Positions 1-4,896 of a stretch of DNA of 5,846 nt are shown here, piece after piece. Within the stretch, counting starts at the first letter, position 1, and the number at the start of each line of letters is the position of its first letter. Made by a program: the position numbers and the translations under genes. The notes beneath the pieces were generated by a model that worked only from the letters and a program-made list of their open reading frames with translations, was not told the origin of the DNA and did no database searches. This stretch comes from Saprospiraceae bacterium (lineage in GTDB: Bacteria > Bacteroidota > Bacteroidia > Chitinophagales > Saprospiraceae), in NCBI GenBank assembly GCA_015494245.1, contig WGBN01000038.1, positions 1 to 5,846 on the forward strand. The letters are read 5' to 3'.

Positions 1-381
1 CCCCAACAGGGCAGTGATTTGGGTGAGCGCATGAGCCATGCTTTTCGGCAAGCGCTTTCCCTTCACCCGCAGGAGCCGGCAGTTCTGGTGGGCAGCGACA
101 TTCCGGATTTGAGCCCCGATATTTTGGATTTTGCCTTTCGGCAAATGAAACCCGATGCAGCAGCAGACTCTGCCGATGTCGTTTTTGGCCCGGCGAGAGA
201 TGGCGGCTACTACCTCCTGGGCTTACAGCCCGCCCTCGTGCAGCGTGAGGATTGCCTCAACGCCCTTTTTGAAAACAAGCGCTGGAGCCACAACAGGGTG
301 TTGCAAGACGCCTTGGATGCACTCAAGCCTTTTGATTTGAAAATCGCCTTCACGAAGCAATTGGAAGATTTGGATGAGTAG
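1..381 (+). CDS. TIGR04282/DUF2064 family glycosyltransferase, 5'-truncated by the window edge
   Basis: The frame is open from base 1 to the TAG at 379-381, giving the C-terminal 126 residues; the first codons of the gene lie outside the window. Visible motifs, numbered in the fragment, are QQGSDLGERM (2-11), VLVGSDIPDL (28-37, the family's G-[ST]-D-x-P segment) and FGPARDGGYYLLGL (62-75). This combination is characteristic of the DUF2064/TIGR04282 nucleotide-diphospho-sugar transferase-like family, usually about 200 residues, so roughly 70-80 N-terminal residues should be missing. TIGR04282 is named for arsenosugar biosynthesis from gene context; the actual substrate here is unknown. The protein should be cytosolic, as no membrane segment is seen. 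The C-terminus ends at QLEDLDE, where relatives usually continue for several more residues, and the stop codon lies within a 7-nt repeat array. The family call is firm; the substrate is not. Confidence 0.85.
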   Translation, partial: PQQGSDLGERMSHAFRQALSLHPQEPAVLVGSDIPDLSPDILDFAFRQMKPDAAADSADVVFGPARDGGYYLLGLQPALVQREDCLNALFENKRWSHNRVLQDALDALKPFDLKIAFTKQLEDLDE

Positions 382-412
382 TGTTTAGTGTTTAGCGTTT
401 AGCGTTGGCGTT
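379..412. repeat. 7-nt tandem array (TAGYGTT x4 plus a degenerate copy)
   Basis: Four consecutive heptamers are seen: TAGTGTT (379-385), TAGTGTT (386-392), TAGCGTT (393-399) and TAGCGTT (400-406). A degenerate GGCGTT follows at 407-412. The first unit contains the TAG stop codon of the upstream glycosyltransferase. The array is too short to be a typical minisatellite and may be a slippage product or the edge of a dispersed intergenic repeat. Confidence 0.8.
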
Positions 413-418
413 GAGTTG

Positions 419-436
419 GGCGGGCTTCAGCCCGCC
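419..436. repeat. GC-rich palindrome, copy 1 (REP-like hairpin)
   Basis: GGCGGGC (419-425) pairs perfectly with GCCCGCC (430-436) around a TTCA loop. The core GCGGGCTTCAGCCCGC is repeated exactly in the next element. It lies between two convergent genes, where it could act as a bidirectional terminator or RNA 3'-end stabiliser. There is no T-tract after it, so it is called a repeat rather than a terminator. From general knowledge, short hairpins of this kind are often dispersed in bacterial intergenic regions; dispersal cannot be checked here. Confidence 0.8.
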
Positions 437-444
437 AATCGTAC

Positions 445-462
445 AGCGGGCTTCAGCCCGCT
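445..462. repeat. GC-rich palindrome, copy 2 (REP-like hairpin)
   Basis: AGCGGGC (445-451) pairs perfectly with GCCCGCT (456-462) around the same TTCA loop as copy 1. The 16-nt core is identical to copy 1. The outer base pair has changed on both sides (G-C in copy 1, A-T here), which preserves pairing and suggests the structure matters rather than the exact bases. Eight bases separate the two hairpins. Confidence 0.8.
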
Positions 463-476
463 AAGTTTAGTTAGTC

Positions 477-520
477 ACGCGATGCGAAGCGAGCGTAAAA
501 CCACATTAGACGCGAAGCGC
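477..520. repeat. Repeat-like intergenic stretch with two GCGAAGCG copies
   Basis: GCGAAGCG occurs at 484-491 and again at 512-519. The first copy sits in an imperfect hairpin in which ACGC (477-480) pairs with GCGT (493-496) and GC pairs with GC around a GAA loop. The stretch ends about 8 bases before the stop codon of the convergent ndk gene. It looks like a decayed dispersed element next to the two palindromes. No coding potential is supported. Confidence 0.4.
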
Positions 521-527
521 TCCCCAT

Positions 528-947
528 TCAAAACATCTCCACCTGAGCAAAGTGAAAACTCCCTTCCCGTGCAGCATTCTCATCGGAGTCAGCTCCATGG
601 ATGGCATTTTCACCTATGCTGGTGCCGTAGAGGGCGCGCACGGTGCCGGGTTCGGCTTCAGCGGGGTTGGTGGCTCCGATGAGTTTGCGGAAGTCTTCGA
701 CGGCATTGTCTTTTTCGAGTATGGCGGCGATGATGGGGCCTGAAGACATGTATTCTACCAGCTCGCCGTAGAAGGGGCGTTCTTTGTGTACGGCGTAAAA
801 CTCGCCGGCTTTTTCGGGGCTGAGTTTGGTGAGTTTCATGGCAACGATGCGGAAGCCGGCTTCTTCAATCATCTTCAGAATGGCACCCGAATTGCCTGCT
901 TTGACGGCATCGGGTTTAATCATGGTAAAGGTGCGAGTTCCTGACAT
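528..947 (-). CDS. ndk: Nucleoside diphosphate kinase
   Basis: This enzyme transfers the gamma phosphate from ATP to other (d)NDPs through a phosphohistidine intermediate, balancing NTP and dNTP pools in the cytosol. The 139-residue product has the usual length for bacterial Ndk. The active-site block NAIHGADSDENAA contains the catalytic His117, preceded by Asn114. Other conserved residues are Lys11 (in TMIKPDAV), Tyr51, Phe59, Arg87, Thr93 and Arg104, so the nucleotide site appears complete. The ATG at 945-947 gives the standard family N-terminus. No strong Shine-Dalgarno site is seen, as is usual in Bacteroidota. It reads toward the glycosyltransferase gene (convergent) and away from the NrnA-like gene (divergent), and has its own promoter box at 1040-1047. 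Nothing in it looks abnormal. Confidence 0.97.
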   Translation of the reverse strand: MSGTRTFTMIKPDAVKAGNSGAILKMIEEAGFRIVAMKLTKLSPEKAGEFYAVHKERPFYGELVEYMSSGPIIAAILEKDNAVEDFRKLIGATNPAEAEPGTVRALYGTSIGENAIHGADSDENAAREGSFHFAQVEMF

Positions 948-976
948 GGGAAAGTGAGTTTTTTAATGTTTAGTAA

Positions 977-1028
977 TCCCCTTCTGCGGGGTGTTTTTCT
1001 TCGACTCGTTTGAGCTGATATAGCCTCA
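977..1028 (-). promoter_or_regulatory. Possible structured 5' leader of ndk
   Basis: If transcription starts about 4-7 bases past the -7 box at 1040-1047, the ndk leader is about 85-90 nt, much longer than for the other genes here. On the minus strand it could form two small hairpins: TGAGGCT/AGCTCA (1011-1028, 6 bp with one bulged base, 5-nt loop) and CCCC/GGGG (978-991, 6-nt loop). Both are weak and no known riboswitch class is recognised. It could equally be unstructured spacer. Confidence 0.25.
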
Positions 1029-1039
1029 AAACGCGGGCA

Positions 1040-1047
1040 CAAAGGTA
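1040..1047 (-). promoter_or_regulatory. Bacteroidota-type -7 promoter box for ndk
   Basis: CAAAGGTA on the plus strand reads TACCTTTG on the minus strand, a full match to the Bacteroidota primary-sigma -7 consensus TAnnTTTG. The region 19-23 bases upstream (about 1067-1073) is AT-rich but has no clear TTTG -33 box. It lies 92 bases before the ndk ATG. Confidence 0.6.
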
Positions 1048-1092
1048 CGCTTTTTATTTTTCTAACTTAATGAACCATTCATAAAAAACTCC

Positions 1093-1100
1093 TACCTTTG
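1093..1100 (+). promoter_or_regulatory. Bacteroidota-type -7 promoter box for the NrnA-like gene
   Basis: TACCTTTG is a full match to TAnnTTTG and lies 18 bases before the preferred ATG at 1119. As with ndk, the expected -33 position (about 1069-1073) has no clear TTTG. Its last three bases, TTG at 1098-1100, are in frame with the downstream gene and could be mistaken for a start codon. Confidence 0.65.
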
Positions 1101-1118
1101 CTGCCTGCTAATGAAAAG

Positions 1119-2141
1119 ATGAAAAACTTAAAAGAACTTCGGCAATATCTCGATATCCCCCGCGACATTACCATAGTGGTACATCGCAATCCCGATGGAG
1201 ACGCCATTGGCTCGGCTTTGGGGTTGTATCACGTACTTAACCAGATGGGCCACACCCTGCGTCTGCTGGCTCCTTCGGAGTATCCTCCCGTATTGAACTG
1301 GATGCCCGCTGTTGAAGAGTTCATCATCTACGACCTCAAGCAACAGGAGGCTATGGACGCGTTGAAGCGCGCCGACTTGGTCTTTGCCCTGGATTTTAAC
1401 GCCCTGGACCGCATTGACAAAATGGGGGAGTACCTGAATACCTCCGACCAGACCATTGTGATGATAGATCATCACTTAGACCCCGAGCCCTATGCCACGC
1501 TGCAAATTTCTGATCAGACAGCCAGTTCCACCTGTGAGGTGCTTTATCTGGCTTTGGAGCAGATGGGCATGATGAGCTATGTGAATAAGACCGTGGCAAC
1601 CTGCCTCTATACAGGCATATTAACCGATACCGGCGCTTTTGCCTTTAGCCTTTCTTCTCGCTTGTTCCGCATAGCGGGCGAGTTGCTGGATCTGGGCGTG
1701 GACAACAATCTGCTGCAAGACCTGCTTTTCAATCAACTCCCCGAAAAGCACCTGCGCCTGCTGGGCTATTGCCTGTATGAGCGCATGGAAATTTTGCCCG
1801 AGTACCACACTGGCATCATTACCCTCAGTAAAAAAGATTACGAGCGCTTTAAAATCCAGCGTGGAGATACGGAGGGCATTGTCAATTATTTGCTCAAGAT
1901 CAAAGGCATCAAATTGGCAGCTTTCATCCACGAACAACCGACCATCACCAAATTGTCCTTGCGCTCTAAAGGCGATTTTTCAGTTAAAGAAATTGCCCAA
2001 AAGTATTTCAAAGGCGGCGGGCACAAAAATGCTGCCGGCGGGCATTCCTACAAAGGTCTGGAAGCTACCGTGAAAAAATTTAAGTCCGTTTTGGACGAAT
2101 ACAAAGACCAATTGGCCGACCCCGTGCCGGCCGAAATCTGA
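1119..2141 (+). CDS. DHH/DHHA1 phosphoesterase, NrnA-like (nanoRNase / pAp phosphatase)
   Basis: The 340-residue cytosolic enzyme belongs to the DHH superfamily; NrnA homologues degrade 2-5-nt RNAs and dephosphorylate pAp using Mn2+. The DHH domain shows HRNPDGDAIGSA (22-33; metal ligands His22, Asp26, Asp28), LDFN with Asp92, the signature IDHH (116-119), TASSTCE (134-140) and TGILTDTGAF (165-174; Asp170). The C-terminal DHHA1 domain carries the substrate loop GGGHKNAAGG (299-308). All expected catalytic residues are visible, and the length fits the family. The start is set at ATG 1119 because the upstream in-frame TTG at 1098 is part of the -7 box, and a transcript from that box would begin after it. 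It is followed 51 bases later by the FKBP gene, probably co-transcribed. A purely c-di-AMP/pApA-directed role cannot be excluded from sequence alone. Confidence 0.93.
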   Translation: MKNLKELRQYLDIPRDITIVVHRNPDGDAIGSALGLYHVLNQMGHTLRLLAPSEYPPVLNWMPAVEEFIIYDLKQQEAMDALKRADLVFALDFNALDRIDKMGEYLNTSDQTIVMIDHHLDPEPYATLQISDQTASSTCEVLYLALEQMGMMSYVNKTVATCLYTGILTDTGAFAFSLSSRLFRIAGELLDLGVDNNLLQDLLFNQLPEKHLRLLGYCLYERMEILPEYHTGIITLSKKDYERFKIQRGDTEGIVNYLLKIKGIKLAAFIHEQPTITKLSLRSKGDFSVKEIAQKYFKGGGHKNAAGGHSYKGLEATVKKFKSVLDEYKDQLADPVPAEI

Positions 2142-2176
2142 TTTTGTCCCTATGGGCAAAACAGTCATTACATTTA
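2142..2176 (+). promoter_or_regulatory. Weak candidate promoter for the FKBP gene
   Basis: TTTG at 2143-2146 is followed after 22 bases by TACATTTA (2169-2176), a 7-of-8-type match to TAnnTTTG lacking the final G. The box ends 16 bases before the ATG at 2193, similar to the 18-base distances of the two better promoters in this window. It may add internal expression within an NrnA-FKBP operon, but the match is imperfect. Confidence 0.3.
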
Positions 2177-2192
2177 ACCAATTATTCAAACA

Positions 2193-3065
2193 ATGAAACA
2201 ACTTGTTTTTCTTTTCCTTGCTACAGCCCTCTTTTTGGAGGCCTGCAGCGGAGGCGCTAAAAGCGAATACACCCAGGGTGGTTTTCGCTACGTCCATCAC
2301 AAAAAGAATGGAGGCGCCAAGCCTCAGCCGGGGGAGTACGTCTATTACAAAGTAAGCATTTTTGCCGATGACTCCCTGGTTTATAACAGCCGCGATGAAG
2401 CTCAGGCTCCGAGGGTAGTGATGCCCGAAGCAGAGCAGTTGAAGACCAATCCCTCTCCGGTTATTGACGTGCTTTACCTCATGTCTCCCGGCGATAGCCT
2501 GACGCTCTACTATCCCTTAGACTCCATGCCCCAGCGTCCTCCGGGCTATGAGGATAAGAAGATGATTCGATATGATATCGTGCTGGACTCTATCCAGACT
2601 GCCGATCAATTTAAGGCCCAGCAGGAAGCGGAAATGCAGAAGCTGAACAAACTTTTTGCCGAGAAAAACCAAATGCTGACCGAGGCCCTCGCTGCATACA
2701 AAGCAGGAACAATGGGCTCCCAACTCCAAAAAACGGAATCAGGTCTGGAGTATGCCATACTCGAAGAAGGCGATGGTCCCAAGCCTCAGCCCGGGCAAAT
2801 CGTTACCGTAGAATACATTGGCGTCTTGAAAGAAGATGGAAAGAAATTTGATGAATCCATTACCAGAGATCGCCCCTTCTCCTTTACCGTCGGCAAAGGC
2901 CAGGTAATCCCCGGCTGGGATGAAGGTTTACAGCTCTTGAACCAAGGGTCTAAAGCCGTACTTTTCATCCCCTATCAACTGGCTTATGGAGAAGCCGGCT
3001 CGCCTCCGGTGATACCCGAAAAGGCCGATCTGGTCTTTTATGTGGAACTCACCGATGTTCAGTAA
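2193..3065 (+). CDS. Lipoprotein with tandem FKBP-type peptidyl-prolyl isomerase domains
   Basis: The 290-residue protein is predicted to be a lipid-anchored envelope foldase. Residues 1-17 form a short type II signal with lipobox LEAC, giving lipidation at Cys18. The C-terminal FKBP domain (about 183-289) keeps the canonical pocket: Tyr208, Phe219-Asp220, Phe231, Val238-Ile239, Trp242, Tyr265 and Phe282. An N-terminal region (about 30-135) looks like a second, degenerate FKBP domain: it shares the GxKPQPG entry, a central glycine-containing MSPGDSLTLYYP strand and a closing YDIVLDSI strand, but lacks the Asp and Trp of the active pocket. A charged helical linker (about 137-175) joins them. 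The likely activity is proline isomerisation in exported proteins; clients are unknown. It lies 51 bases after the NrnA-like gene and is closed by a strong terminator. The C-terminal domain is certain; the N-terminal one is inferred. Confidence 0.93.
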   Translation: MKQLVFLFLATALFLEACSGGAKSEYTQGGFRYVHHKKNGGAKPQPGEYVYYKVSIFADDSLVYNSRDEAQAPRVVMPEAEQLKTNPSPVIDVLYLMSPGDSLTLYYPLDSMPQRPPGYEDKKMIRYDIVLDSIQTADQFKAQQEAEMQKLNKLFAEKNQMLTEALAAYKAGTMGSQLQKTESGLEYAILEEGDGPKPQPGQIVTVEYIGVLKEDGKKFDESITRDRPFSFTVGKGQVIPGWDEGLQLLNQGSKAVLFIPYQLAYGEAGSPPVIPEKADLVFYVELTDVQ

Positions 3066-3069
3066 AAAG

Positions 3070-3099
3070 AAAAAAGAGCGCCATTTGGCGCTCTTTTTT
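3070..3099 (+). terminator. Strong intrinsic (rho-independent) terminator after the FKBP gene
   Basis: GAGCGCC (3076-3082) pairs with GGCGCTC (3087-3093) around an ATTT loop. The stem is flanked by A6 (3070-3075) and T6 (3094-3099), giving up to 13 bp and a T-tract. It begins 4 bases after the TAA stop codon. The A-tract on the other side would also allow some termination on the minus strand, but no minus-strand gene reads into it. Confidence 0.93.
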
Positions 3100-3128
3100 G
3101 TATAAAATCAGCATAATTTTATAAAAAC

Positions 3129-3160
3129 TTGCTTCTATCCGGGAAAAAGATTTAATTTTG
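3129..3160 (+). promoter_or_regulatory. Bacteroidota-type promoter for the DUF1800-DUF1501 unit
   Basis: A -33-like TTG at 3129-3131 is followed after 21 bases by TAATTTTG (3153-3160), a full match to the -7 consensus TAnnTTTG. It lies just downstream of the terminator and ends 18 bases before the ATG at 3179, the same distance as at the NrnA-like gene. It is the best complete promoter in the window. Confidence 0.65.
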
Positions 3161-3178
3161 AAAGAAAATCAGATTCTT

Positions 3179-4846
3179 ATGGATAGAAGGCAACTTTTTA
3201 CTGCGTTTTTAGAGAGAAAAGCGGCTGAGCGGGAATTAAAAGGCCAAAGCCCGGAAATGCTGTCGGAAAAGCCAAACCCTCCTTCTTCCGGCTTAGACCC
3301 TTATACGGGCCCCTGGACTTTTGACGAGGCCGCTCATCTCCTGCGTCGTGCCATGTTTGGCCCGACCAAAGAGCAAATTCAACAGGTGGCCGACATGGGC
3401 ATGGATGCTGCTGTAGCCCAATTGCTGGCCGATACGCCTATGCCGGATTTGCCCGTCAATGTTTTTTATGAAGAGGATGAATTTGTGCCCATAGGGGAGA
3501 GCTGGGTGTATGCCCCCTGTCCCAATTTCAGCATTTACAATTATCGCCGCCAGATTTTGCAAAGCTGGATGCTGGACCAGATATTCAGCGAGGGCATTTC
3601 CGCCCGTGAGAAGATGAGCCTTTTCTGGCACAACCACTTTGCCGTCGAAATGCTGGTCGTGGCCAATGCCACTTTCATGCTCTTTTACTACAACACCCTG
3701 AGGGAAAATGCCTTTGGCAATTTCCGGGAGCTGACCAAAAAAATAACGGTTGATCCGGCCATGCTTCGCTATCTCAATGGCAACCAAAGCACCAAGAATG
3801 CTCCCAATGAGAACTATGCCCGCGAACTGCTGGAACTCTTTACCGTAGGTAAAGGCGAACTCATCGGGCCGGGAGATTACTCCAATTATACCGAAGAGGA
3901 TATCCGTCAAATAGCCAGAGTGCTCACCGGCTGGCGGGATCGCGGCTACCGCACTGGCGATCCTACCGTGATGGTCGAATCTTATTACCAGGCCAACCGG
4001 CACGATACGGGTACCAAGCAGTTGTCGTATCACTTCGACCACGCCGTCATCTCCAATGCTGAAGAGGATGAATACAAAATTCTCATTGACATCATCTTCC
4101 AAAAAGATACGGCAGCCCATTTCATCGCCAGAAAATTGTATCGCTGGTTTATCTATTACGACATAGATGAAACCATAGAAAATGAGGTGATCGCTCCACT
4201 GGCTCAGATCATCTACCAAAACGACTACGAAATTAAACCGGCCTTAGAAGCACTCTTCAAGAGCGAGCATTTTTACGATGTCTATAGCCGCGGCAGCTTG
4301 ATCAAAAATCCGGTGGACTTTGTGTTTAGCACCATCAAGCCCCTTCAGGTCCAGGTGCCTGATGACCCCTTAGAGCGCCATGTGGCCTTTTTTACTTTAC
4401 GCGGTGTTCTTCAGCTGATGCAAATGGAAATCCTATACCCGCCTTCCGTGGCAGGCTGGCAGGCCTATTACCAGGCCCCGGGTTTCCATCGCCTGTGGAC
4501 CAACTCCGTAACGCTTCCTCTGCGGAACAGCTATTCCGATGCCGTCAGTTTTGCCATGGAAAGTTGGAGCATGCTGGAGTTTATTTCCACCTTTGAAAAT
4601 CCGGTGGACATCAACGCGCTTATCTCGGAGTTGGTTTCCATCTTCCTGCCTCGTGGCCTGACGGAATTCCAGCGCGATTATCTCAAGGAGTTTGTGCTGC
4701 AGGGCCTGCCCGATTTTGAATGGACCGATGAGTACGGCATGTACCTGTCCGATCCGGGTAATGAAGAATTGGCCAATGCACTCGAAACCAAATTGCGCTC
4801 TATGCTGTCAAAACTCTTTGCTCTGGCAGAGTTTCAGGTTTGTTGA
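3179..4846 (+). CDS. DUF1800 domain protein
   Basis: This 555-residue protein of unknown function has the conserved blocks of DUF1800 (PF08811) in order: AAHLLRRAMFGPT (51-63), KMSLFWHNHF (145-154), NENYARELLELFTVG (210-224), YTEEDIRQIARVLTGW (237-252) and PPSVAGWQAYY (421-431). It ends in the typical LALAEFQ-like tail. The invariant His and Trp of FWHNHF and the GW motifs are present, but no catalytic activity is established that I can name. The start is ATG 3179, because the in-frame TTG at 3158 falls inside the -7 box. Unusually, the N-terminus MDRRQLFTAFLERK has a twin-Arg but is followed by charged residues, so no normal signal peptide or membrane segment is seen. It is followed 50 bases later by a Tat-signal DUF1501 gene on the same strand, a known recurrent pairing that implies joint function. 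Confidence 0.92.
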   Translation: MDRRQLFTAFLERKAAERELKGQSPEMLSEKPNPPSSGLDPYTGPWTFDEAAHLLRRAMFGPTKEQIQQVADMGMDAAVAQLLADTPMPDLPVNVFYEEDEFVPIGESWVYAPCPNFSIYNYRRQILQSWMLDQIFSEGISAREKMSLFWHNHFAVEMLVVANATFMLFYYNTLRENAFGNFRELTKKITVDPAMLRYLNGNQSTKNAPNENYARELLELFTVGKGELIGPGDYSNYTEEDIRQIARVLTGWRDRGYRTGDPTVMVESYYQANRHDTGTKQLSYHFDHAVISNAEEDEYKILIDIIFQKDTAAHFIARKLYRWFIYYDIDETIENEVIAPLAQIIYQNDYEIKPALEALFKSEHFYDVYSRGSLIKNPVDFVFSTIKPLQVQVPDDPLERHVAFFTLRGVLQLMQMEILYPPSVAGWQAYYQAPGFHRLWTNSVTLPLRNSYSDAVSFAMESWSMLEFISTFENPVDINALISELVSIFLPRGLTEFQRDYLKEFVLQGLPDFEWTDEYGMYLSDPGNEELANALETKLRSMLSKLFALAEFQVC

Positions 4847-4847
4847 C

Positions 4848-4878
4848 ATTTGCCGAAAGGCTGAATTTGCCGAAAGGC
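4848..4878 (+). repeat. Two 14-nt direct repeats in the DUF1800-DUF1501 gap
   Basis: ATTTGCCGAAAGGC occurs at 4848-4861 and again, without mismatch, at 4865-4878 (period 17). Each copy contains GCC-GAAA-GGC, a 3-bp mini-hairpin capped by a GNRA-type tetraloop. The pair begins one base after the DUF1800 stop codon and ends 18 bases before the DUF1501 ATG. It may reflect a small duplication or a binding site on the mRNA; its function is unknown. Confidence 0.8.
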
Positions 4879-4896
4879 GAACGAAAAAGAACAATC

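Noticed and set aside
379..462. The repeat-dense spacer as a CRISPR array or attachment site
   Set aside because: The repeats are 7 nt or self-palindromic, without 30-40-nt unique spacers, and no cas, integrase or tRNA gene is nearby.
416..682. An 88-codon plus-strand frame running from the palindromes into ndk
   Set aside because: It is built from the hairpin repeats and the antisense of ndk; the product is low-complexity and resembles no family.
978..999. CCCC/GGGG hairpin followed by TGTTTTT on the plus strand, resembling a terminator
   Set aside because: The stem is only 4 bp with a 6-nt loop, and no plus-strand gene ends upstream of it. It is mentioned instead as part of the ndk leader on the other strand.
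2142..2161. Imperfect hairpin TTTTG(T)CCC-TAT-GGGCAAAA just after the NrnA-like stop codon, as a possible terminator
   Set aside because: It has a bulge, a 3-nt loop and no T-tract after it, so it is unlikely to stop transcription before the FKBP gene.
3293..4219. A 308-codon open frame on the minus strand, antisense to the DUF1800 gene
   Set aside because: It lies fully inside a gene with clear family motifs, its product has no recognisable domain, and no promoter or operon context supports it. Long antisense frames are common opposite GC-moderate coding sequence.
4843..4871. TTGACA overlapping the DUF1800 stop codon, as a -35 box for a separate DUF1501 promoter
   Set aside because: No matching -10 follows at 16-18 bases, and the nearest TAnnTTTG-like box (TGAATTTG at 4862) is mismatched and too close. 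Co-transcription is simpler.
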